A DNA stretch of 64,000 nt, taken from positions 1 through 64,000 of the forward strand of contig JAEWSZ010000167.1 in NCBI GenBank assembly GCA_023397905.1, in the 5' to 3' direction. The position numbers were made by a program, and so were the translations under genes. This document shows, in pieces, positions 53,555-63,000 of this stretch. The stretch's first letter is position 1. Each line of letters begins with the position of its first letter. The stretch is from Bacillota bacterium (lineage in GTDB: Bacteria; Bacillota; Clostridia; Acetivibrionales; DSM-1351). Below the pieces are notes generated by a model. It saw nothing but the letters and a program-made list of their open reading frames with translations. It did not search any database and was not told the origin of the DNA.

Positions 53555-54937
53555 ATGGGACAACTAGAAAAAAAAGATATAAAAAATCTGAAAATAGCTT
53601 ATATAGGCGGAGGTTCCCGTGCATGGGCCTGGGTTTTTATGACGGATCTGGCGCTTGATAAAGACGTGGGCGGAGAAATCCGCCTTTACGATATTGACTA
53701 TGAAGCGGCCGAAAATAACAGGATTGTAGGTAACGGCCTGCCAGGAAACTGGCACTATGCCACATACAAAACTTTGCAAGAGACACTGGACGGAGTTGAT
53801 TTTGTAATAATATCCATACTCCCCGGAACCTTTGACGAAATGCATTCCGACGTTCATCTTCCGGAGAGGCTGGGTATTTATCAGTCCGTGGGAGATACCA
53901 CAGGTCCCGGCGGTATAATACGTGCAATGCGTACTTTGCCCATGTTCGCCAAAATTGCGGAAGCGATCCGGAGTTATGCGCCGGAGGCATGGGTCATAAA
54001 CTATACCAATCCTCTGGCACTTTGCTTGAGAACATTATATCATGTTTTCCCTGAAATAAAGGCCTTTGGCTGCTGCCATGAGGTTTTTGGAACCCAGGAG
54101 CTTCTGGCGGCAATGGTTGAGAGGAAACTCGGAGTTGACGGCGTAAAAAGGCAGGAAATAGAGGTTAATGTTTTGGGGCTGAATCACTTCACTTGGTTTA
54201 ATAAAGCCTCCTACAAAGGCTATGACCTCATGGACATGTACAGGGAGTTTTCAGAGGAGTTTTATAAAACAGGGTTTAATAATGAGAATACTGAACTTAT
54301 GAATCAAAGTTTTACAAGCGTGAACCGTGTTAAATTTGACCTGTTTAAAAGATATGGCTGGATCGGGGCTGCCGGGGACCGGCATCTGGCTGAATTCATG
54401 CCGGGGACCGAATATCTGAAGGATCCTGAAACAGTGCTTGGTTGGGGTTTCTACCTGACGACGGTGGACTGGCGCAAGAATGACTTGAAGAGAAGGCTTG
54501 AAAAGAGTGCCAAACTTGTTTCCGGTGAAATTAAAATGGATATGCAGTCTTCCGGGGAAGAAGGCGTACAGCTTATTAAAAGCTTAAGCGGTGCTGGGAG
54601 GATGGTAAGCAATGTAAATCTGCCAAATTACAGAGGGCAAATAGCCAACCTGCCAAAAGAGACTGTTGTGGAAACAAACGCAGTATTTTCACTGGATGAT
54701 ATACGCCCTGTACACGCCGGCGCTCTTTCGGACAGTGTGTATAAGCTTATCAAGCCACACGCCGAAAACCAGACTGTTATACTCAACGCAGCTCTGAATT
54801 GCGATAGGAATGCTGTTTACGAGGCCTTCGGAAGAGATCCTATTCTGTGCGGAAGGGTGGGCGAGGTCGAATTGCGATCTTTGGCCGACGATATGTTAAA
54901 AAACACCGCCAAATACTTACCAAAGGGATGGATATAG
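53555..54937 (+). CDS. Glycoside hydrolase family 4 enzyme (alpha-galacturonidase-like)
   Basis: A 460-residue NAD- and metal-dependent glycosidase. The Rossmann start is IAYIGGGSRAWAWVFMTDLA; GDTTGPGGIIRAMRTLPMFA, VINYTNPLAL and the metal-binding CCHEVFGTQE and LGLNHFTWF are family marks. GDTTGPGG with CHE is closest to the LplD/alpha-galacturonidase branch, known from Bacillus. GH4 enzymes act by oxidation-elimination and often require reducing conditions. AAGGAAAG precedes the ATG. It is followed after 25 bases by a GH43 gene. Confidence 0.88.
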   Translation: MGQLEKKDIKNLKIAYIGGGSRAWAWVFMTDLALDKDVGGEIRLYDIDYEAAENNRIVGNGLPGNWHYATYKTLQETLDGVDFVIISILPGTFDEMHSDVHLPERLGIYQSVGDTTGPGGIIRAMRTLPMFAKIAEAIRSYAPEAWVINYTNPLALCLRTLYHVFPEIKAFGCCHEVFGTQELLAAMVERKLGVDGVKRQEIEVNVLGLNHFTWFNKASYKGYDLMDMYREFSEEFYKTGFNNENTELMNQSFTSVNRVKFDLFKRYGWIGAAGDRHLAEFMPGTEYLKDPETVLGWGFYLTTVDWRKNDLKRRLEKSAKLVSGEIKMDMQSSGEEGVQLIKSLSGAGRMVSNVNLPNYRGQIANLPKETVVETNAVFSLDDIRPVHAGALSDSVYKLIKPHAENQTVILNAALNCDRNAVYEAFGRDPILCGRVGEVELRSLADDMLKNTAKYLPKGWI

Positions 54938-54962
54938 CTTAAAAGATAGGGGGAGAGGTTAA

Positions 54963-55841
54963 ATGCTGCATACAAGCGAAATACAAATACGCGACCCTTT
55001 TATACTGAAACATGACAACAAGTATTATATGTTCGGTTCCACCGACAAAGACATCTGGAAAAGCGATGGCACAGGGTTCGACGTGTATACGGGTAACGAC
55101 CTTGAGAATTGGAAGGGCCCCGTACATGCCTTCAGGCCTCCCGCCGGGTTTTGGGGAACAAAAAACTTTTGGGCTCCTGAAGTGTATGAGTACAACAATG
55201 CCTTTTACATGTTTGCATCCTTTATTGGAGACGGCTGCAAGCGCGGCACGGCTATACTGAAGGCGGAAAAACCGGAAGGGCCGTATTTGCCGCATTCCCA
55301 GGGGGCAGTAACACCAAGGGACTGGATGTGCCTGGACGGGACATTTTACGTTGATAAGAATAAAAAACCATGGATAGTATTTTGCCATGAATGGGTGCAA
55401 ATAGGCGATGGAACCGTATGTGCAGCGCGCCTGTCTGACGATTTGACAAAAACCATATCCGAGCCTGTAACGCTTTTTAACTCCAGCGCTGCCTGGTGGA
55501 GCGCACAGGCATACTCACCGAGCAATAATATACGGGGGTATGTAACCGATGGCTGTAATATGTACCGCATGAAAAACGGAAAACTTTTATTACTATGGTC
55601 CTGTATTGGAGAAAAAGGTTATTGCATAGCCTATGCAGTTTCGGAAACAGGTGAAATAGAAGGGCCCTGGAAGCAGGCGGACAGACCTCTTTTTGACAAG
55701 GACGGCGGTCACGGCATGATTTTTACCTCATACGACGGCCGTTTGCTGCTTTCAATACATTCGCCCAACGATACGCCCAATGAAAGGGCAATTTTTGTGG
55801 AAATCAAAGAGACAGGGGAAGGCTTGGAAGTTATGGCCTGA
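54963..55841 (+). CDS. Glycoside hydrolase family 43-like enzyme
   Basis: A 292-residue five-bladed beta-propeller protein. IQIRDPFILKHDNKYYMFGS carries the catalytic base Asp, NFWAPEVYEYNNAFYMFAS the second Asp/Glu region and GGHGMIF the late conserved His. No signal peptide, so it is cytoplasmic. It probably trims arabinosyl or xylosyl groups from imported oligosaccharides. GGGGGAGAGG precedes the ATG and it is coupled to the GH4 gene. Confidence 0.85.
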   Translation: MLHTSEIQIRDPFILKHDNKYYMFGSTDKDIWKSDGTGFDVYTGNDLENWKGPVHAFRPPAGFWGTKNFWAPEVYEYNNAFYMFASFIGDGCKRGTAILKAEKPEGPYLPHSQGAVTPRDWMCLDGTFYVDKNKKPWIVFCHEWVQIGDGTVCAARLSDDLTKTISEPVTLFNSSAAWWSAQAYSPSNNIRGYVTDGCNMYRMKNGKLLLLWSCIGEKGYCIAYAVSETGEIEGPWKQADRPLFDKDGGHGMIFTSYDGRLLLSIHSPNDTPNERAIFVEIKETGEGLEVMA

Positions 55842-55973
55842 TGCGGTGAATTGAACGGGATGGGCAGAGATCACCCGATCTTATCGGAATGATAACTTCA
55901 CAAACTTTAAGAAAATCTTAATATTATTCCGGTAATGTGGTATACTATGAAAAAAGACCGGGAAGGTGAAGCG

Positions 55974-56891
55974 ATGAAATACATTACCGTAAAACAGGCT
56001 TCGGAGCGCTGGGGTATATCCGACCGCCGTGTCCGCATACTTTGTGCGGAGGGGCGGATAGAGGGCGTCATTAAGAAGGGGCGTTCCTATCTCGTTCCGG
56101 CGGACGCATTTAAGCCCATTGACGGGCGCAGTCTGCGTGGCAGGGAGATTCCGGAACAATACGCTGCGCTCTTTGCATCCATTGATGAGATGAAAGCTGA
56201 GCTTGACCGCCGCCGCCCCTTGACAAGCGGGGAGTTAAAACGCCTGCAGGACGAATTCCTCGTGGAATTCACCTACAACTCAAACGCCATCGAAGGCAAT
56301 ACGCTCACGCTGCAGGAAACCGCGCTTGTTCTGGAGGGCGTGACAATTGACAAAAAACCGCTCAAAGACCATCTGGAGGCGGTGGGGCATCGCGACGCAT
56401 TCCGTTATGTCGTTTCGCTTGTCAGTGATAAAGTTCCGGTTTCGGAAAGGGTCATCCGTGAGATACACGCACTCGTCCTTATGAACAGGCCGGAGGACAA
56501 GGGCGTGTATCGGAAAATCCCTGTTAAGATTATGGGCGCACACCACGAACCCCCGCAGCCGTACCTCGTTCCGGTTCAAATGGAGAGGCTGGTTGCGGAT
56601 CTGCCCCGCAGCAACCTACACACCATAGAAACGGCGGCACTGTTCCACCTGAATTTTGAGGGAACCCATCCGTTCATTGACGGCAACGGGCGCACAGGGC
56701 GGCTGATATTGAACCTCATGCTTATGCAGGCGGGCTACCCGCCCATCGACGTAAAATTCGCCGACAGGAGAAAATATTACGCTTGCTTTGACAGCTATTA
56801 TGGGGATAACGACACGTCCTCCATGGTGAATATGGTGGGCGGATATGTAACAGAAAGACTTTCGCAGTATTTGAACCTGTTGCAGGATTAA
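55974..56891 (+). CDS. Fic-family protein with N-terminal helix-turn-helix
   Basis: A 305-residue protein. The N-terminus (TVKQASERWGISDRRVRILC) is an excisionase/MerR-like DNA-binding module (about 1-45). The Fic domain has the inhibitory helix motif TYNSNAIEGNTLTLQE (about 108-123) and the complete catalytic loop HPFIDGNGRTGRL (about 232-244). Such class II Fic enzymes AMPylate target proteins and are held back by the inhibitory helix. GGAAGG sets ATG 55974. Its stop overlaps that of the convergent LuxR-type gene by four bases. Confidence 0.92.
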   Translation: MKYITVKQASERWGISDRRVRILCAEGRIEGVIKKGRSYLVPADAFKPIDGRSLRGREIPEQYAALFASIDEMKAELDRRRPLTSGELKRLQDEFLVEFTYNSNAIEGNTLTLQETALVLEGVTIDKKPLKDHLEAVGHRDAFRYVVSLVSDKVPVSERVIREIHALVLMNRPEDKGVYRKIPVKIMGAHHEPPQPYLVPVQMERLVADLPRSNLHTIETAALFHLNFEGTHPFIDGNGRTGRLILNLMLMQAGYPPIDVKFADRRKYYACFDSYYGDNDTSSMVNMVGGYVTERLSQYLNLLQD

Positions 56892-59383
56892 ATCAGCCTA
56901 TTTATCTGCGCCGCTTTTATGGCGGCAGTCTTTCCGCTTACCTCCAGCTTCTGGTATATATTCTGAAAATGGGTTTTGACCGTTCCCTGTGAAAGCTGTA
57001 AACGCTCCGCAATTTCCTCCCTTTTCAGACCATCCGCTGCAAGGGACAATACCTCCAATTCCCGCTGCGACAGAGTGACCTTGACCGGGTGTCTGTTTTT
57101 TAATCCGTCCATATATTGTTCGCAATAGAAAACTACTTTTTTTATGTACTCGTTTTTCATATCATTGTTTGCGGCTATCCTCAGCATGCTCATTATATGA
57201 AGTGCATTCTCGGCAAAGGGCAGGATGATGCCGTCTGCCTGGGCTTCAGCCAGGGCAGTTTCCAGTTCTGCCACTCCTTCTTTCATTCCATTCAAATGAT
57301 ACTTTGCTACTGCCTTGAAAATGTGATTATGTATAAACCCCAGCTGGTTGCTGAATATGGAAAACTGCTCCTGGAGTCTTTCCGTCAGAATCTCCAGGGC
57401 GACATAATTCTTGGAAAGCAGCACAGCCTTGCCATATACAATATAATTGAAAGCAGTCCCCTGGTACAAAAGGTCGGCAGTTGTCATATCGCCGGTCTGA
57501 AGCCAGAGAGGTATTTTTTCATGCTGTCCGAGGCAGGCATGGACATATCCTTTGCACATATCAATGGTGGTGTTATAGATGGAGTTATTTACGGCGGCAA
57601 CCTCCTGCTCCAGCTGCTTCAGCATTTCAATAGCTTCCGGAATCTTCCCCTGCAATAAGTAAAGCCGGATCAGAGTAAATTTTGCACAAATGATAATGCT
57701 GGTCTGTTCCTTCGTCCTCGCCTTATAGACAGCCCGGAGACTGTTTAGCTCGGCAGTCTCAAGATCGCCGGTTTCCAGTGCAGACTCAGCGCAGATCAGA
57801 TGCTCGCTGCCGGCCCCGCAGCCATTGGCAAAGCTTGTATAGGTAGAAAATCTTTCTATGGCAAGCTGAGATGTCTGCCGGAAGTTTCCCCTGTCCCTGA
57901 AATAAACATAAAGCAGATGGGGAGACCCCATCGTGAACTCATTGTCCCTGTTCATGATATAGGATTGCTGCCCGTTTAAAAGCCGCAGTATTTCGTTATT
58001 GACTTCTTCAGAGGGTTCAAGTACATTGAAGGATGTGAATCTTTTAAAAATCAATATTTCAGCCAGTATATGGTTCCGGTAAGTCTCATCAATATTCTCC
58101 ATGCTCTCATAGGCTTTTTTCAAATCGTCCAGTTGTCCGGCACACTTTGCAATGGTTTTTTCATCTCCTCTTACGATTGAAAGCAGGATATGCTGCAGAT
58201 AGGCAAGCGGATACCGGTAAAGCAGCTCGGCGGGAATCTTCCGGAACATTTCAAAAGAGCCTTCAAAGCCGGTAAGTTCATTTCGGATATTCACAGGCTC
58301 ATTCAGATGGGAAAGAATCCGTTCCATATCCCCGGCATTGTTAAAACAGCTGTAGGCAGCAAGAAAATCGTTTTCTGCAAGATACCACTCACCGAGGCGG
58401 CTGTATAAGGCATTGAGTTCTTCTTTTGTAAAATATCGCTTCATCCGCAGGAAGTCAAGCAGCACGTTGTGAATCCGGTAGGTTTGTGAAGCCTGGTCAT
58501 AATAGACAAAAGCGTTTTCCTTACGGAGTTTTTTGAGTATTTCACCGGCTTTTTCTTCCTGGGTAATAAAGAGGGCCTGTCTGGCTGAGAAAATATCCAT
58601 TAAGGAGAGCTTCAGCAAAAATCCCCTGATCTGCTCGTCATAAGTATTAAAAAGCGTTTTTTCAACAAGCTCATCAATCGAATCGTTCATACCAACAGGA
58701 ATACCATTTTCAAAACCAAGCAGGATCAAATAGATCAGGGAAATCCAGCCATCGGAATATTCAATAACTTTTCTTATCTCTGCAGCGGAAATATTGTCAA
58801 CCATCATCCGGCAGTATGAATGAATCTCGTCCTCGGTAAATTTCAATTTTTGCTGGGATATGATATAGCATAAGCCTTTGGAAAGCAGCTCGGAAAAATC
58901 AAGGCGAGTGGTGTCTCTGGTTATAATTACAACATGCAGGTTATCAAACCGTTCTTTTACAAGCCGCATGAGGAAATCGTTGATACTCACGTCCTGCAAC
59001 AGATGGAAATCATCAATTACCAGAACCGTTTTATTTATAAAGTTAATGCCGTTCAGCAGGGATATTACCATTTCGGTCTGCGGAATATCCGACGGAAACC
59101 CCAGAGCTTTTAATTTCGCTCCTGCAGTGTCATCCAGCTTGCCAAATTCAGCGGAAAACTTATCCCAGAAATATGAAACGGATTCACCGGCATGGAAAAA
59201 TGTGATCCAGAGAGGAGTGCTTTTTTCTGCCTTAAGAAAACTCTTGACGGCGGTTGTTTTTCCGAAACCCATCGGAGCTTCAACTATAGTCATGGGGTAA
59301 TCATAAAGAGAAGACAGAATACCATCCAGGTGTTTTCTTCTTAACAACTCCGCTTTCTTCATATAAATGCCCATGCTCCGCAT
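56888..59383 (-). CDS. MalT/LuxR-type large ATP-binding transcriptional activator (LAL family)
   Basis: An 831-residue regulator. Walker A is VEAPMGFGKTTAVKSFLKAE (about 34-53) and Walker B is VLVIDDFHLLQDV (about 119-131). A winged helix and TPR-like repeats fill residues about 330-740, and a C-terminal LuxR helix-turn-helix reads LSQRELEVLSLAADGLKREE then IAERLQLSQGTVKTHFQNIY. The architecture matches MalT, whose activity depends on ATP and an inducer such as a sugar. The start is uncertain: ATG 59362 is better spaced from GGAG than ATG 59374 or 59383. Its target is not evident. Confidence 0.88.
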   Translation of the reverse strand: MRSMGIYMKKAELLRRKHLDGILSSLYDYPMTIVEAPMGFGKTTAVKSFLKAEKSTPLWITFFHAGESVSYFWDKFSAEFGKLDDTAGAKLKALGFPSDIPQTEMVISLLNGINFINKTVLVIDDFHLLQDVSINDFLMRLVKERFDNLHVVIITRDTTRLDFSELLSKGLCYIISQQKLKFTEDEIHSYCRMMVDNISAAEIRKVIEYSDGWISLIYLILLGFENGIPVGMNDSIDELVEKTLFNTYDEQIRGFLLKLSLMDIFSARQALFITQEEKAGEILKKLRKENAFVYYDQASQTYRIHNVLLDFLRMKRYFTKEELNALYSRLGEWYLAENDFLAAYSCFNNAGDMERILSHLNEPVNIRNELTGFEGSFEMFRKIPAELLYRYPLAYLQHILLSIVRGDEKTIAKCAGQLDDLKKAYESMENIDETYRNHILAEILIFKRFTSFNVLEPSEEVNNEILRLLNGQQSYIMNRDNEFTMGSPHLLYVYFRDRGNFRQTSQLAIERFSTYTSFANGCGAGSEHLICAESALETGDLETAELNSLRAVYKARTKEQTSIIICAKFTLIRLYLLQGKIPEAIEMLKQLEQEVAAVNNSIYNTTIDMCKGYVHACLGQHEKIPLWLQTGDMTTADLLYQGTAFNYIVYGKAVLLSKNYVALEILTERLQEQFSIFSNQLGFIHNHIFKAVAKYHLNGMKEGVAELETALAEAQADGIILPFAENALHIMSMLRIAANNDMKNEYIKKVVFYCEQYMDGLKNRHPVKVTLSQRELEVLSLAADGLKREEIAERLQLSQGTVKTHFQNIYQKLEVSGKTAAIKAAQINRLI

Positions 59384-59731
59384 TTAGCACAAAACAAAAT
59401 AAAAGTGTGCATGGGCCCGGTCCCCCTTTTACAGTTTTTTCAACTTTCTTCCAACATTATATTCCTTTACAGACCTATACATTCAGGCTCAGTGCTGCGA
59501 GTGCTTTTGCAACACTGCAAAACATATAAATTCCTATATTCTAAAAAAATTGCAGACATTGATTTACAGGTTAAATATTCTACTAAATTATACATAAAAG
59601 CCGGTTATAAAACAAGAAATTTAATGTTAAAAATACTCCGAAAGGAGTATGTGCAATAAATAATTGTCTCATTATAATCTATTCCGTGAAGTAAATTTTA
59701 TCCGGAAAAGTCTTTAAGGGAGGGATTAAAA
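59384..59731. other. Intergenic region upstream of the DUF2442 gene
   Basis: AT-rich DNA containing the promoters of the divergent LuxR-type gene and the DUF2442 gene. An 84-codon frame across it (59405-59659) has no ribosome site and no family likeness, so I do not call it. Confidence 0.45.
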
Positions 59732-59989
59732 ATAAGCAAGATCATAAATGTGACACCAAACAATGATTATACTCTTCTTATCGAATTTGAGTATGGAAAT
59801 CAAATTCTGTTTAACATGCAGAGGCTGGTAACAACCATGCCCTACCACAGGCTGAGCGATCCTGAACTCTTCAGGGATGTAAAATTTGAAGACAAAGCGG
59901 TCTGTTGGGATACCGAACCGCCCGGACAGACCTTGATTCCTCTCAGACTTACGGTGGACAATATACTCTTTACCATAAGGGATTCTTAA
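59732..59989 (+). CDS. DUF2442-family protein, apparently starting at ATA
   Basis: An 85-residue DUF2442 protein (IINVTPNNDYTLLIEFEYGN; PYHRLSDPELFRDVKF; LIPLRLTVDNILF). Family members begin with M-S/K-K-I-x-x-V just before this. Here the codon at that place is ATA (59732-59734), 7 bases after an excellent AGGGAGGG (59717-59724). The first normal in-frame start, GTG 59750, has no site and would remove the first strand. So ATA either initiates or replaces a lost ATG. DUF2442 genes often neighbour toxin-antitoxin-like DUF4160 genes, which I do not see here. Confidence 0.7.
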   Translation: MSKIINVTPNNDYTLLIEFEYGNQILFNMQRLVTTMPYHRLSDPELFRDVKFEDKAVCWDTEPPGQTLIPLRLTVDNILFTIRDS

Positions 59990-60086
59990 ATAGCTGCCCG
60001 GTTGACTACGAACCGGACTGTACACTGCGAAAATATCAGGAAATAAAAACCCTTGAGGCTTTGAAAAATTTATCTTGGAGGTATAT

Positions 60087-63000
60087 ATGAAAGCAAAAAA
60101 AATTTTAGCGTCCTTTCTGGCACTGCTGCTTATATTGGGTTCCATACCCTTTACAACGCTGACAGCCTTTGCCGCGTCCGGCGGATCAGGGACGGCGGAC
60201 GACCCTTATGAAATTTCAAGCGAGGTGGATTTAAGAGCAGTCGCAAACGATCTGAACGCCTCGTACATACTCACGGCCAACATTGAGGTGTCCGGAGATT
60301 GGACGCCCCTCGGAACTGCCGCATACCCCTTTCAGGGGCGGCTGGACGGCGGCGGGTATACCATATCCATAAGCATCGGAAACAGCAGCGACCCCACCGA
60401 CGAATACGACTACACCGGGCTGTTCGGGTATATCGGAAAATACGCCAATGTGTATGATTTGGGCGTATACGCCAGAATCTATGTGGACGGCGGCATTGCC
60501 AGCGGCATATTGGCGGGAAAAAGCGAGGCAAACCTTGTCAACTGCCACACCTCCGGCACGGTGTCTGTGTCCGGCGTGAATATCAACGTCGGCGGCATGG
60601 TGGGCGAAAACGCGGGCAGTATCGCCAACAGCTACAGCACGGCGGACGTGCTTTGCCCGTCGCTGAACAACGCCTCAAATAAGGGCGTGGGCGGCATCGC
60701 AGGTATCAGCACCGGCGAATACGGCATCACCAACTGCTACAACGCCGGCAACGTGACCGGACGCGATGGCTCAAAATACGGAATGATCGTGGGCTTTCTG
60801 AACGGAGGCATACTCTATAACTGCTACTGGAACGCCGATTATTACGGCTATTATGCTCCTAATTACGAAACCACGCCGGTTCCCGCCGGTTATGACGCGA
60901 GCGGCAAGCTCAGCCTCGTCACGGTCACGCCGCTGTCCGAGGCCCTGTTAAAAGGCACGGGGGCGATTCCGGAGCAATATGGCGGCTATGTCGCGGATGT
61001 GAACCCCCTGCAGGGCGTTATCTATAATATTTGCTACAACGGCATTACCCTTCAGCGCAGCGGCTACAACGGAACCATGATTGACCTTTTGAACAAGGGG
61101 CGGGGGGCGATACAGGCCGCGCAGCTTCCCTCCGGCGTCAAGGCAAGCGCGTGGGCGGCGAATGCCGGAAGCGCCAACGGCGGCTATCCAGTATTCACCG
61201 TCCCTTTGGCGAGTGACTTTTCAAGCGGCTCGGGCACCAGCACAGACCCCTATATCATCACGAACGCAGCGCAGCTTGCCAAAATCAACGACTGCCTGAG
61301 TCTTCTTACCTTTACCGTAAAGACCAGCGATTATGGCGGCAAATATATTGACGATGGTGTAACGCTGTCGTCTGGCACCTCGCTTGGCATAGGCTATGGC
61401 TATTATTTTAAGTTAGGCAGCGACATTGATTATTCGGGGTTTGCAGGAAAAAATATCGGTGAGTATGTAAGTGGAAGTCAGGACGGAAACAATTATTTCT
61501 ACGGCTCCCTTGATGGGGACGGATATAAAATCTTCAATTTTCCATCTACTAAATCGCTGTTTCATTATAACATCAGCAAATACAGCATCGTACAGAATCT
61601 GGGGCTTGACTGCAACGGCGCCGGTTCCGCTTCCTTCTATCCTCTGACACAAACTAATTACGGATTTATCTCCAACTGCCATGTCACGGGCGCTGTGACA
61701 TCTGCGGCCGCTATGTTTCTTCGCACCAATTGCGGAACCCTCATCAATTCCTACAGCAGCGTGAACGCCAATACCAGCCGAAACGGATTTATCGATGGCA
61801 CAGTGCGAGAACCGGTGGGTGTGGGTTTACTATTCAACGGGCTTTGCGCCAATAATGGCGCGACGGGAAGCATTGAGTCGATCACGTATATTACAGATTC
61901 ATTAGGTACATATCCCGAAACTGTTTCCGGCTTTGCATCGGCTGCCCAGTACGGACCGATTATGAACAGTTATACCGCCGTGAACATGCCGACCGGAATG
62001 TACGGCTTCTCAAAGTATATGGTTTCGCCGATGGTGAACTGCTACTGGGACTCCAGTATCGCAACCCAGGTATATAGCACCGTCCGAGCGGGAATCGACG
62101 ATGTCGCGTACATCATTGCGCCATCATTGGCTTTTAATGCAAATGGCACAGAAATAGAAGATGTCTTTTCCGCGCTGCTGCTGACCACGAGTCTTGACGC
62201 GGCTGTGATGAAAGGCAACGCTACATCCACGAATATATCCTATTTCAACACCACGAATCAGACTAACGGCGCGGCAACGGCGACCTCTTTTCTTGAGGCT
62301 CTCAACGAGGGAAGAAAGGCGGTCGGCGCAAACTTTACGATGAATTATAAATCCGGCGAAACGACGAAGACATACACCTATACCCGCCAGAAAGCGCCGA
62401 ACGAAGAACTGTACCAGTGGGTGTACATCCCCGGCGTGAACGAGGATTATCCCATCCCGTACAAGCCCTTTGTCCCCTCAATTCTCACGCAGACAGCGGG
62501 CAAGACGGTCAACGTCGGGGAAACGGCGACCTTTAGCACCTATGCGACTGTAAGAGCGGACAACCAAGCCGGGACGTATGACGGTGCGCTGTCCTATCAG
62601 TGGCAGAAATCCACAAACGGCGGCAACACATGGAAGAATATCAGCGGCGAAACGGGGATGAGCTATAGCACCGCCGCCCTGACTGCGGCAGACTCCGGCA
62701 GTCTGTACCGCTGTGTCATCACCAATACGGCCTTTGGCGCGACCTCCTCTGTCGCCACGGACGTGGCGGCGCTCACCGTCAGCCCCTCCGTATATCCCCT
62801 CAATCCGACCGTGGAAGCAGGCAATGCCATTACCTTTGGTGTGGACGGCGCAGGCCCTTACCAATGGCAGGTATCCACGGATGGAGGGGCCACATGGGAT
62901 AACATTACGGACGCCACCCTGTCCTATTATTCCACAGCTGCGCTGAATTCAGGCGATAATGGCAGCCGGTACCGGTGCATTATGAACGGCACTGCCTCGG

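Noticed and set aside
59405..59659. 84-codon frame upstream of the DUF2442 gene
   Set aside because: No ribosome site, no recognisable family, and it spans the expected divergent promoter region.
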